Below, piece by piece: positions 38,590-46,602 of a DNA stretch of 49,407 bases. The notes beneath the pieces are model-generated. The model saw only the letters and a program-made list of their open reading frames with translations. It was not told the origin of the DNA and made no database searches. The DNA is taken from assembly GCF_024519315.1 (NCBI RefSeq), contig NZ_JANIIC010000069.1, positions 1 to 49,407 of the forward strand, read 5' to 3'. How positions within the stretch are numbered: position 1 is the first letter of the stretch; each line of letters starts with the position of its first letter. A program made the translations under genes and the position numbers. The stretch is from Streptomyces malaysiensis subsp. samsunensis. GTDB taxonomy: Bacteria; Actinomycetota; Actinomycetes; Streptomycetales; Streptomycetaceae.

Positions 38590-40085
38590 GCCACCGCCTC
38601 GGGGCGGGACGCCAGCGCCTCGGCACGCAGGGCCGCCGCGCGGCGCAGGGCGTCCACGGCGGGGTCGCCGGTGGGGATGTCGTCGGCGGAGCGTTCCATG
38701 GCGGCCGTAAGGACGGCGCCCACGGTGGTGAGCCCGCCCAGCTCGCCCCGGACACCACGGCCGAGCGCCTCGACCAGGCCCGCCCCACGGGACCGTGTCC
38801 GACAGTGGGCGGCCAGCTCACACGCGGACAGGCACTCCGGGGCGTACGCGGCGTCCACCGCGTCCACGGCGGCCGTCAGCTCCTCGAGCGGCCGGGTCGG
38901 GGTCCGGCCGTCGTCGGTGAGCCGGAGGTCGAAGGTGGTGCCCTCGGGGAGCGCGGCGGCGATCTCCTCGATCCGGGTCAGCCGGTCCAACTGCCGCCGG
39001 GTGACCGCCAGCTGCTTGCGCACGTCGACCATTTCGGCGGTCGGCAGGTTGGAGAAGTCCTTGGGGCATACGAGCAGCACCTGATGGCGCACCCGGGCCC
39101 GCGCAGGGGCCGGGCCCGCCGGTGCGGCCGGGCCCTCCGGGGCTGTGGCTCCAGCCGGGTCTGCCGCCTCCGCCGCCTCTGCCGGGTCCGCCGGGATCAC
39201 CGGGCCTGCCGCGTCCGCCGGGCCTGCCGCGTCCGCCGTCCCGGCCAGGGTTGCCGCTTCCGCCGGGATCACCGGGCCCGCCGCGTCCGCCGCCTCCGCC
39301 GGGGGTGCAGGGACCACCGGGCCTGCTGCCTCCGCTGGGCCTGCTGCCTCCGCCGGGGCTGCTGCCTCCGCCGTCCCGGCCGGGCTCGCCGCCTCCGCCG
39401 GGACCACCACGCCCGCCGCGTCCGCCGCGTCCGCCGCCCCGGCCGTCTCAGCCGCGTTCGCCGGGCCCGCCGCGCCCGGAGCCATCGCCGCGTCGTCGCC
39501 GCCCTCCGGCGGTTCGCCGATCATCGACGCCACCCGCTCCAGCGCCAGGGCGTAGACCGCCGACTGCCGGGCGGCCGCGCCCACCTTGGCCGGGTCGGCG
39601 GAGCCGTCCACCATGGGGAAGGACTTGATCTCGACGACCGTCCACGATCCGTCGGGGTGGACCACCACCGCGTCCGGCTCCAGGAAGGCGGGCGAGCCCG
39701 CGACGTCCAGGCTCACCATCGGATGGTCCAGCAGCGCCCAGCGCCCCGCCTCCGTGGCCTCGCGCAGCGCGAGCGCCGTACGGGCCGTGCGGCCCTGTGG
39801 GCCGGGCGCGGCCAGATCGGGGGTCGCCACGGCGCCGGGGCCCGGCGGCTCCGTGCCGTCGCGCAGCCGCTCGTGCAGCAGCCGCACCAGATCCGCGCCG
39901 CCGTCCGCCTTGACCCGGGCCTCGAAGGAGTTGCCGCGCTGATGCGCGAACTGCGACTGCCCGAAGTTCGCGGGAGCCCCCAGCGCCTGCGCGAGCGCGC
40001 CCTTGTCGACCCCGGCCCCGTCCAGCAGCGCGCGGCGGCGGCAGCCCGGGTTGGCGGCCAGCGCCGCCAGCGCACGGGCGTCCAT
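38580..40085 (-). CDS. PD-(D/E)XK nuclease, Cas4/AddB-like, putative Fe-S
   Basis: A protein of about 501 aa with a nuclease core in the order expected for RecB/Cas4 nucleases: G-N-S-F-E55, then E-P-D138-A-V-V-V, then V-E152-I-K154. One cysteine precedes the core (N-P-G-C15-R-R-R) and three follow near the C-terminus in C-L-S-A-C-E-L-A-A-H-C, the layout of the Fe-S cluster in Cas4 and AddB. A low-complexity Ala/Pro linker of about 110 residues (P-A-E-A-A and A-A-G-P-V-I-P repeats) splits the core from the Cys-rich end. The start is uncertain: ATG 40085 is chosen because longer frames overlap the PAP2 gene, but a start up to 40322 is possible. Confidence 0.82.
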   Translation of the reverse strand: MDARALAALAANPGCRRRALLDGAGVDKGALAQALGAPANFGQSQFAHQRGNSFEARVKADGGADLVRLLHERLRDGTEPPGPGAVATPDLAAPGPQGRTARTALALREATEAGRWALLDHPMVSLDVAGSPAFLEPDAVVVHPDGSWTVVEIKSFPMVDGSADPAKVGAAARQSAVYALALERVASMIGEPPEGGDDAAMAPGAAGPANAAETAGAADAADAAGVVVPAEAASPAGTAEAAAPAEAAGPAEAAGPVVPAPPAEAADAAGPVIPAEAATLAGTADAAGPADAAGPVIPADPAEAAEAADPAGATAPEGPAAPAGPAPARARVRHQVLLVCPKDFSNLPTAEMVDVRKQLAVTRRQLDRLTRIEEIAAALPEGTTFDLRLTDDGRTPTRPLEELTAAVDAVDAAYAPECLSACELAAHCRTRSRGAGLVEALGRGVRGELGGLTTVGAVLTAAMERSADDIPTGDPAVDALRRAAALRAEALASRPEAVACR

Positions 40086-40116
40086 CGGACGGGGAGTGGT
40101 GGCCGGGCCGCGCAGC

Positions 40117-41142
40117 TCAGCGAGCCGCTGCCGCAGCCCCGTCGCCTGCCGCGGGGGCCGTGCCGCCCGTGGCCGTGGTGCTCCGGCCGTCGGCACCGGC
40201 ACCGGCTCCCCGGCCGCCGTCGTCCGCGGCACCGTCCTTGCGCCGCCTGTCCGCGCCCCCGCCCTGCTGCCGGGGGATCCGTTCCCGTTCACGCGCCGAA
40301 GTCTCGCACTTGTCACCGACATTCGCGGGCACCCCCGCGGTTCGGGCGGCGGTGGCCATCTCGCGGGCCGGGCGCAGGCGGGTGCGCACCGTGTCGGCGA
40401 GCCGCAGCGCCGGGCCGGTCAGCAGCGCCCCGAGCCCCATGGCGACGGCGCCCGCGGCGGCGTCCAGGAAGTAGTGGTTGGCGGTGCCCATGACCACGAT
40501 CGTGATCGCCAGCGGATAGCCGACCGCGCCGATCTTGGTCCACACCGAGCGTCCGTGCCGCCACAGGGCGATCCCGCACCACAGCGCCCATCCCACATGG
40601 AGGCTGGGCATCGCCGCGTACTGGTTGGTCAGCCCGCCGAGTCCGCGCGGAGCGCTGGCGTCGCCGCCCCACCAGCCGTACGAGCCGTATTGCGCCATGG
40701 TGTCGACAAAGCCGTGGCTCGCCTCCAGAAGGCGCGGCGGGCAGGTCGGGAGCAGGGTGAAGCCGATGAGTCCGATGATCGTGGAGACCAGCAGCCAGGT
40801 GCGCAGAAAGCGGTAGTCCGATGCCTTCCGGCGCTTCCACAGCCACATCAGGATCGCCGGGGTCAGGACGTAGTGCAGTGAGGCGTAGGCGAAGTCCGCG
40901 GGTATGCCTATCGCCGCGTGGGCCGTGAAGATGTCGTTCAGCGGCGACTCGAAGTCGATGTTCAGCCGCTGTTCGAAATGGAGGATCGCCAGACCGTGAT
41001 CGACGGCGGTGGACACATCGCCGCGAGCGAGCAGCCGACCGGCCGAGTACGCGGCGTACACCACCGCTATGAGCGGCAGTTCGGTCCACCAACGGGGCCG
41101 ACTGCCCTGTGCTGCTCCGGCACGGGGCACGGTATGGGGCAT
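40117..41142 (-). CDS. PAP2_3-type membrane phosphatase/transferase
   Basis: A 341-aa polytopic membrane protein of the PAP2 group that includes Aur1/Ipt1-like inositolphosphotransferases. About six helices span residues 25-255. The active-site signatures are A-A-M-P-S-L-H-V-G-W and N-H-Y-F-L-D-A-A-A-G, supplying the His/Ser/Asp set; the first PAP2 motif is not obvious, as usual in this subgroup. The last ~75 residues are hydrophilic (Arg, then Gly/Ala) and cytoplasmic. ATG 41142 has GGAGAG upstream. It would act on lipid phosphates. It is the first gene of the minus-strand run leading into the nuclease operon. Confidence 0.88.
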   Translation of the reverse strand: MPHTVPRAGAAQGSRPRWWTELPLIAVVYAAYSAGRLLARGDVSTAVDHGLAILHFEQRLNIDFESPLNDIFTAHAAIGIPADFAYASLHYVLTPAILMWLWKRRKASDYRFLRTWLLVSTIIGLIGFTLLPTCPPRLLEASHGFVDTMAQYGSYGWWGGDASAPRGLGGLTNQYAAMPSLHVGWALWCGIALWRHGRSVWTKIGAVGYPLAITIVVMGTANHYFLDAAAGAVAMGLGALLTGPALRLADTVRTRLRPAREMATAARTAGVPANVGDKCETSARERERIPRQQGGGADRRRKDGAADDGGRGAGAGADGRSTTATGGTAPAAGDGAAAAAR

Positions 41143-41448
41143 TCGGACGCTCTCCAAAGATCAGGCGGCCACAAAAAGGCGCGCGGTCAACCGTACGGTG
41201 TAGGCGAAGCGACCCACGCACCGCCCCCGTCCGCGTGCGCGCCCGCTCCGGGACCCCGGCGGACTCGCGCGCAGCCTGGAAGACGCCAGGAGTGACCCGG
41301 AGGTTGCCCGCCGATCACGTGCGCGATGATGGGGGGATGGCGACCGGCCATGTGCCGGTCCCGCGAAGTGCATGAAACCGCAGGCAGCGGCGTGTAATGG
41401 CGCACGGCGGGGCGGCGGTGCGAGACCGGTGAAAGAAGGCAGTACCCC
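41143..41448. other. 306-bp divergent intergenic region
   Basis: This region must carry promoters for the PAP2 gene (minus) and the histidine-phosphatase gene (plus). On the minus strand, TTGACC near 41190 is a possible -35 element. A 7-bp-stem hairpin (GACCGGC/GCCGGTC) lies at 41342-41360. I see no gene. Confidence 0.45.
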
Positions 41449-42042
41449 ATGGCACCACGCATCCTCCTGGCCCGGCACGGACAGACGCGGTGGTCGCTCT
41501 CCGGGAAGCACACCGGCCGTACGGACATTCCGTTGCTGGACGAGGGGCGGCGCGGCGCCAAGCTGCTCGGCGAGCGGCTGCACCACGGCCCCTGGGCGGG
41601 CCTCCCGGACACCGAGGTGTGCACCAGCCCGCTGTCGCGGGCGAAGGAGACCTGTGACCTGGCGGGCTTCGGCGACCGCGCGCGGGAGTGGGACGCGCTC
41701 CTGGAGTGGGACTACGGCGCGTACGAGGGGATGACCCCCGCCGAGATCAAGGCCATCCGGCCCGACTGGCTGATCTGGCGCGACGGGGTGCCCGAGGGCG
41801 AGCCGATCGCCTCGATCGAGGCTCGGGCGGACGAGGTCGTGGAGTGGGCGCGCTCGGCCGACCGCGATGTGCTGGTCTTCGCGCACGGCCACATCCTGCG
41901 GACGCTGGGCGCCCGCTGGCTCGGCTACGACGCCTCTTTCGCCGCCCGCATCCGGCTCGATCCGACGTCCCTGTCGGTGCTCGGCTGGGCCTACGGCGAA
42001 CCCGCCATCGAGCGCTGGAACGACACCGGTCATCTCGCCTGA
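41449..42042 (+). CDS. Histidine phosphatase superfamily protein
   Basis: A 197-aa cytoplasmic phosphatase of the phosphoglycerate-mutase-like branch. The phospho-accepting motif L-A-R-H-G-Q-T starts at residue 7. The downstream S-P-L-S-R-A-K-E-T, the acid in E-W-D-Y-G-A-Y-E-G and the second histidine in V-F-A-H-G-H-I-L-R complete the active site. Substrates in this family range from sugar phosphates to alpha-ribazole phosphate; nothing here picks one. Two short direct relatives of the motif region are absent, so it is a single-domain enzyme. It converges with the NsdA-like gene with a 15-bp gap. Confidence 0.93.
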   Translation: MAPRILLARHGQTRWSLSGKHTGRTDIPLLDEGRRGAKLLGERLHHGPWAGLPDTEVCTSPLSRAKETCDLAGFGDRAREWDALLEWDYGAYEGMTPAEIKAIRPDWLIWRDGVPEGEPIASIEARADEVVEWARSADRDVLVFAHGHILRTLGARWLGYDASFAARIRLDPTSLSVLGWAYGEPAIERWNDTGHLA

Positions 42043-42057
42043 GGCCCCGGACCGGCG

Positions 42058-43479
42058 TCAGACCGGGCTGGTGCGGCCGGCCGCCTCGGGACGGGCGACG
42101 GCCGCCTCATGGCGGGCGAGGAAGTCCGCGACCGCCTCATCGCGACCGTAAGGACGCAGTATCCGGGCCGTGTCGTCGAGCATCCGGCGGATCCGCGACG
42201 ACTTCACCTGGTCCAGCAGGCTCAGCGCCCGGCCGGCCGCGGCGGCGGCCGCGTCCGGCGCGCCCCCGGCCACCAGATCGCTCGCCAGCTCCGTGGTGAA
42301 CAGCGCGATATTGCGGGTGAAGTGGGGGTTCTGGAGGGCGACCGCGCGCCGTGCGTGCTCCACGGCGCGCTGCCAATCGCCGAGCGCCGACCAGCACTGC
42401 GCCTCCAGCCCCTCCAGCTCGGCCTCGCCGAAGAAGCTCATCCACTCGGGGTCGGCGTCGCAGGGCCCGCGCCCGAACAGCGTCCGGGCGCGCAGCAGCG
42501 CCCGCTCACAGCCGCCACGGTCGGTCAGCCAGGCGAGCCCCCCGGCCTCGCGCAGCGCGAGCAGCGACAGCAGCCGTGGTGAGGCGAGCCGCTCGGCGAC
42601 CCGCTGGGCCGCCTGCGCCGCCCGTACGGCCTCGCGGGGGCGTCCGGCGTCGCGGGCGAGGAAGGCGGTGTTGCAGAACGTGTGTGCCTCCAGGGCGGCG
42701 TCGCCGGAGACGCGTGCGGTGGCCAGAGCCTCGGCGTAGTGGGACCGCGCGTCGGACAGCCGCCCGGAGTCATGGGCCAGCCAGCCCACCGAGATGGCCA
42801 GTTCACCGGCGCCCGTGCAGAGCCGCTCGGCGATCGAGCGGCTGTAGCCGCCCGCGTCGAGCAGTGCGTAGGCGGCGCTCAGCGGTTTGGCGGTGTGTGC
42901 GTAGAGGGGGTCGGCGCCGTGCCGGTCGTCCAGCACCCGGATCCGCCGTACGGCCTCCTCCACGGCGGCGGCCTCGGCCTCGCCCACCCGCCGCCCCGTC
43001 CGCCGGGGCGGCGTCCCGGCCCGGGGAACGGCGGCCACGGCGGCGGCCGCCGCCCCACCGGCCACGAACGAGCGCCGTAGGAGTTCGCTCTCCTCGAAGA
43101 TGTCGACGGTCCCCTTGCCCTCGGACTCGGGGGCCCCGAGCCGCGGGCCGGGTACGGGGACAGGGACGACGGGGACGGAAGGGCACACGGGGCCGCGGGC
43201 TCCATGGCCGCGCACCGACTCCCGGGAGGCGAAGCCGAGATCCGTAAGGGTGCGGCCGGGGAACATATGGCGGAACACGCGCTCGTAGGCGTAGTTGGGG
43301 CAGCGGATCGCTCCTGACTCGACGCGGCCGATATAGCGGGCGTCGCAGGAGACCTGCTCGCCGATCTCACGGGCCGCACGGCGTACGGACGCCGCGAACT
43401 CGGAGGGCGAGAGCTGTCCGCGCAGCCGGCGGAACGCGGTGTTCGGCCGGGGCGGCGAGGGCTCTGGAAGCGGCGCCAT
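42058..43479 (-). CDS. NsdA-like TPR transcriptional regulator
   Basis: A 473-aa protein resembling NsdA, a Streptomyces protein whose loss increases sporulation and antibiotic production. The N-terminal region (about 15-70) is helix-turn-helix-like (L-S-P-S-E-F-A-A-S-V-R-R-A, then D-A-R-Y-I-G-R-V-E-S-G, as in XRE-type domains). A Ser/Pro linker precedes the helical TPR-like repeat array (about 160-440), for example G-D-A-A-L-E-A-H-T-F-C-N-T-A-F-L-A-R-D-A-G-R and L-G-D-W-Q-R-A-V-E-H-A-R-R-A. ATG 43479 has AAGGGAGAGG. Whether it is the NsdA orthologue or a paralogue cannot be decided from sequence context here. Confidence 0.85.
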   Translation of the reverse strand: MAPLPEPSPPRPNTAFRRLRGQLSPSEFAASVRRAAREIGEQVSCDARYIGRVESGAIRCPNYAYERVFRHMFPGRTLTDLGFASRESVRGHGARGPVCPSVPVVPVPVPGPRLGAPESEGKGTVDIFEESELLRRSFVAGGAAAAAVAAVPRAGTPPRRTGRRVGEAEAAAVEEAVRRIRVLDDRHGADPLYAHTAKPLSAAYALLDAGGYSRSIAERLCTGAGELAISVGWLAHDSGRLSDARSHYAEALATARVSGDAALEAHTFCNTAFLARDAGRPREAVRAAQAAQRVAERLASPRLLSLLALREAGGLAWLTDRGGCERALLRARTLFGRGPCDADPEWMSFFGEAELEGLEAQCWSALGDWQRAVEHARRAVALQNPHFTRNIALFTTELASDLVAGGAPDAAAAAAGRALSLLDQVKSSRIRRMLDDTARILRPYGRDEAVADFLARHEAAVARPEAAGRTSPV

Positions 43480-43683
43480 CTGAGCCTCTCCCTTGGTGAT
43501 GCCAGGTGGGCGGGGGAGAACCGTACCGGCCGTGGGATCGGCGACACTCGGAGATTTCCGGCAAACGTTACATCCCTCCCATGATCTGCCATGAACTGCC
43601 ATCCTTTACGGCGGCATTCGGCCGTAGCCGTTGACACCGCCGCGCGTTGAACCGGGTGCGACCCGATGAAGAGGGAGGCCGGA

Positions 43684-44175
43684 GTGGATATCAGCCGCTC
43701 ACGGACGACTGCCCAGCACCCCCAGCACGCTCAGCGCCATGACTGCGATCTCGTCACCGTGCCCGCCCGGCAGGGGCTGGAGGCGGTGGACATCCTGCGT
43801 CGTGCGTGCGACGGCCTCGGTCCCGTCCTGCACGACAACGCCTGCGACACCCTCGGCTTCCTGGTCCCGCCCGGTACGGCGGACGGCTGGGACCTGCCGG
43901 GCTCGGCGTGCACCCAGACCTCCGGGCGCGGGATCCGGATAAATACCGGCTCCGGCACCGGCGCCCCCGCCGAAGCCGGAGACCCCCCGGCCGAAGCCCC
44001 CGCACCCGGGGACTTAGCGGCCGCGGCGGCCGGGGTCGAGGCGCCGCCGGGCACCGGCACCGGCTGGCTGGTGCCGCCCGACGCGGCGTACACGGTCGCC
44101 ACCGACCCCGCCGAACTCCGGGCGGCGCTCGGCGAGGCGGCCCGCACGATCGAGGCCGTCGACCGCTGCCAGTGA
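43684..44175 (+). CDS. Small prim-pol-like conserved protein
   Basis: A 163-aa protein resembling short Streptomyces proteins related to primase-polymerase N-termini. Recognisable pieces are D-L-V-T-V-P-A-R-Q-G-L-E-A-V-D-I-L, V-L-H-D-N-A-C-D-T-L-G-F-L-V-P-P-G-T-A and S-A-C-T-Q-T-S-G-R-G. An Ala/Pro linker follows, then W-L-V-P-P-D-A-A-Y-T-V-A-T-D-P-A-E-L. The P-G-T-A segment is shared in kind with the protein at 34017-34781. Catalytic residues of a polymerase are not evident. GTG 43684 has GGGAGG 5 nt upstream; an ATG 18 bp earlier is less well placed. Confidence 0.78.
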   Translation: MDISRSRTTAQHPQHAQRHDCDLVTVPARQGLEAVDILRRACDGLGPVLHDNACDTLGFLVPPGTADGWDLPGSACTQTSGRGIRINTGSGTGAPAEAGDPPAEAPAPGDLAAAAAGVEAPPGTGTGWLVPPDAAYTVATDPAELRAALGEAARTIEAVDRCQ

Positions 44176-44283
44176 ACCCGGGTGACCGCCGCCGTCGGTG
44201 ATGAGCACCGGCCATCGGCGGTGACCAGCCGCGTCCTCCACACCGGCGACCCGCTGTCAGTGGTGCGCCGCATACTGGGACAC

Positions 44284-45174
44284 ATGGCGAAAGGCACGAA
44301 CAAGCGAGCCGCGCGCGGGCGCGGAGCGGCACGGGGACGCGGCCCCGTGCCGGCCACCGCATCCGTCGACGGGGGGCTCGCCGAGCTCGTGCCGGACCGG
44401 GACCGGCCCCGCGGCTGGACGCTGCTGCTCGACGGCAAGCCGCAGTCGCATGTCGATCTCGACGACCCCGCCCATCTCGACTTCGAGTACCAGCGCAGAT
44501 TCGGTCATATCGCCGATCTCGCCGCCCCTCCCGGCCGCCCGCTGCACGTGGTCCATCTGGGCGGCGGCGCCTTCACACTCGCCCGCTACATCGCGGCCGG
44601 CCGCCCCCGCTCCACCCAGCAGATCATCGAGATCGACGCCCCGCTCGTCCAGTTCGTCCGGCGTGAGCTGCCGCTGGACCCCGGCGACCGGATACGGGTG
44701 CGCGGCGCGGACGCGCGGACGGGGCTCGCCAAGGTGCCCGACGGCTGGGCGGATCTGATCGTCGCGGATGTCTTCAGCGGGGCCCGCACCCCCGCCCATC
44801 TCACCAGTGTGGAGTTCCTCGCCGAGGTGCGGCGCGCCCTGCGCCCGGATGGGTTCTACGCCGCGAATCTCGCCGACGGCCCGCCGCTGGCCCACCTCAA
44901 GGCCCAGATCGCCACCGCCCGCGCCGTGTTCGCCGAGGTGTGTCTGACCGCCGACCCCGCCCTGTTGCGCGGCCGCCGCTTCGGCAACGCCGTGCTGCTT
45001 GCCGCCGACCGCGAACTGCCGCTGGCCGAGCTCACCCGGCGCGCCGCGGGCGATCCGTACCCCGCCCGGGTGGAACACGGCCGTGCGCTCACGGACTTCA
45101 CCGGCGGCGCGGCCCCGGTCACCGACGCGACCGCCGCTCCCTCCCCGGCCCCGCCGCCCGCCGTCTTCACCTGA
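44284..45174 (+). CDS. Spermidine-synthase-like / SAM-binding protein
   Basis: A 296-aa protein with the spermidine-synthase-like Rossmann fold. The glycine motif is V-H-L-G-G-G-A-F-T-L, the acidic ribose-binding residue is in I-I-E-I-D-A-P-L, and I-V-A-D-V-F-S-G-A occupies the D-A-F-D/S-G catalytic loop. The N-terminus is very basic (K/R/G-rich, about 1-25) and may bind nucleic acid. The genuine spermidine-synthase Y and Q substrate residues are not clear, so it may be a methyltransferase-like relative. ATG 44284 follows a CATACT -10-like box by 7 nt with no Shine-Dalgarno, so the mRNA may be leaderless. Confidence 0.88.
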   Translation: MAKGTNKRAARGRGAARGRGPVPATASVDGGLAELVPDRDRPRGWTLLLDGKPQSHVDLDDPAHLDFEYQRRFGHIADLAAPPGRPLHVVHLGGGAFTLARYIAAGRPRSTQQIIEIDAPLVQFVRRELPLDPGDRIRVRGADARTGLAKVPDGWADLIVADVFSGARTPAHLTSVEFLAEVRRALRPDGFYAANLADGPPLAHLKAQIATARAVFAEVCLTADPALLRGRRFGNAVLLAADRELPLAELTRRAAGDPYPARVEHGRALTDFTGGAAPVTDATAAPSPAPPPAVFT

Positions 45175-45200
45175 CCTGACTCGACCTGACCCGACCGGAG

Positions 45201-45230
45201 GCGGACCGGAACGGACCGGAGCGGACCGGA
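45201..45230. repeat. Three 10-bp tandem repeats
   Basis: GCGGACCGGA, ACGGACCGGA and GCGGACCGGA follow one another between two convergent genes, with further partial copies on the left. They may reflect slippage in a GC-rich spacer. Confidence 0.75.
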
Positions 45231-45258
45231 GGGCGCTGAGCGGAGGTGCGCGGAGCGC

Positions 45259-45855
45259 TCAGTGCTCGTCGATGCGGACCTTGGGCGGGCCGTCGTGCCA
45301 GGTGCAGAAGATCGTGGTGGTGTCGGCCCCGGAGACGAAGTCCACCCGGATCCACTCGCTCTGCTTCCACACCTGCATCTGCCATCCGCCGTCCGGTGTG
45401 GCCGATACCAGCTCCGCCGATGCCGCCCGGATGTCGAAGACCGCCCGGCCGCCCTTGGCCGGATAGCTGCGTACCTCGCCGCTCTCCTCCGGCCGCGCCG
45501 ACTCCCGCCGGGTCGGTGCCTGGGTCGGCTTCCGGGTGCCCCCGGCCGAACCGGACCCCGTCTTCCCGTCCCCATCGGCTCCCTCGGCTCCCTCGTTGTC
45601 CGCCCCGGGACGCGAAGGCGAAGACGGGGCGGACGGTGAAGTCGCGGCGGGCGAAGGGGGTTTGGGCCGATGCGTCGAGGAGGACCAGGCCCCGCTCGCC
45701 GAGCGGGAGCCGTCCGTGATCGGCAGCGCGCGCGGCGGATCGTAGGCCGTACCGGTCAGCACTGTCCGCACGCCGTACCACGACAGCGTGACCGCGGCGC
45801 CGGTCGCCAGCACCCACGCCAGACATTGGACCAGACCTCTTTGCATCTTTCTCAT
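45259..45855 (-). CDS. Membrane-anchored hypothetical protein
   Basis: A 198-aa protein with one N-terminal membrane helix (about residues 8-30). A Ser/Pro/Gly-rich linker of about 80 residues is followed by a compact C-terminal domain (about 125-195) containing V-F-D-I-R-A-A-S-A-E-L-V, G-G-W-Q-M-Q-V-W and T-I-F-C-T-W-H-D-G-P-P. It is probably an extracytoplasmic domain on a spacer. I do not recognise the family. It is transcribed divergently from the OmpR-type regulator with a 33-bp gap, so both promoters must overlap; it could be a target or accessory sensor of that two-component system. Confidence 0.8.
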   Translation of the reverse strand: MRKMQRGLVQCLAWVLATGAAVTLSWYGVRTVLTGTAYDPPRALPITDGSRSASGAWSSSTHRPKPPSPAATSPSAPSSPSRPGADNEGAEGADGDGKTGSGSAGGTRKPTQAPTRRESARPEESGEVRSYPAKGGRAVFDIRAASAELVSATPDGGWQMQVWKQSEWIRVDFVSGADTTTIFCTWHDGPPKVRIDEH

Positions 45856-45888
45856 CTTGCCTCACCCGAATGGCGTACGGTGCCGGTC

Positions 45889-46602
45889 ATGGCAAGTGTG
45901 CTCGTGGTCGAGGACGACCAGTTCGTACGCTCAGCCCTCATACGGCAGTTGACCGAGGCGTCCTATACCGTGCGCAGCGTCGGCACCGCCCTGGAGGCAT
46001 TGCGCGAGGTGGCGCAGATCGGGTTCGACGTCGTCATCCTGGACCTCGGCCTCCCCGATCTGGACGGGGCGGAGGCGCTCAAGATGCTGCGGGGCATCAC
46101 CGATGTGCCGGTCATCGTGGCCACCGCCCGTGACGACGAGGCCGAGATCGTCCGGCTGCTCAACGACGGTGCCGACGACTACCTGGTCAAACCGTTCTCC
46201 GTGGCCCATCTCTCCGCCCGGATGACCGCGGTGCTGCGCCGTGCGCGCGGCGGCGGGGCGGGGGAGCCGGGCGGTGCGGCGGCGCTCCCCACGGTGCTCC
46301 GGGTCGGCGGGCTGGCCGTCGATCCGCTGCGCCGCCAGGCCCAGTTGGACGGGGTGACGCTCGATCTGACCCGGCGCGAATTCGACCTGCTCGCCTATCT
46401 CGCCGGGCGGCCCGGTGTCGTCGTACCGCGCAGGGAGCTCCTCGCCGAGGTCTGGCGCCAGGCGTACGGGGACGACCAGACCATAGACGTCCATTTGTCA
46501 TGGCTGCGCCGCAAGCTGGGCGAGACGGCCGCCCGGCCGCGCTACCTCCACACGCTGCGCGGGGTCGGCGTCAAACTGGAGCCACCGGCGGAGCACACGT
46601 GA
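45889..46602 (+). CDS. OmpR-family response regulator
   Basis: A 237-aa regulator. The receiver domain (1-120) has E8/D9/D10, phospho-acceptor Asp52 in I-L-D-L-G-L-P-D and Lys in L-V-K-P-F-S. The winged-helix output domain (about 140-232) has L-T-R-R-E-F-D-L-L-A-Y-L and V-D-V/I-H-L-S-W-L-R-R-K-L. ATG 45889 follows TACGGT by 7 nt and lacks a ribosome-binding site, suggesting a leaderless mRNA. The stop codon overlaps the kinase start as GTGA, a standard two-component operon. Confidence 0.94.
   Translation: MASVLVVEDDQFVRSALIRQLTEASYTVRSVGTALEALREVAQIGFDVVILDLGLPDLDGAEALKMLRGITDVPVIVATARDDEAEIVRLLNDGADDYLVKPFSVAHLSARMTAVLRRARGGGAGEPGGAAALPTVLRVGGLAVDPLRRQAQLDGVTLDLTRREFDLLAYLAGRPGVVVPRRELLAEVWRQAYGDDQTIDVHLSWLRRKLGETAARPRYLHTLRGVGVKLEPPAEHT

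Noticed and set aside
38805..40493. A 562-codon plus-strand frame antisense to the nuclease gene
   Set aside because: It is an Arg/Gly-rich shadow of the Ala/Pro-repeat coding region; the minus strand has ordered nuclease motifs and gene overlaps.
42058..43602. Longer start for the NsdA-like regulator
   Set aside because: The start at 43479 has a strong ribosome-binding site and matches the expected family N-terminus; the upstream extension has neither.
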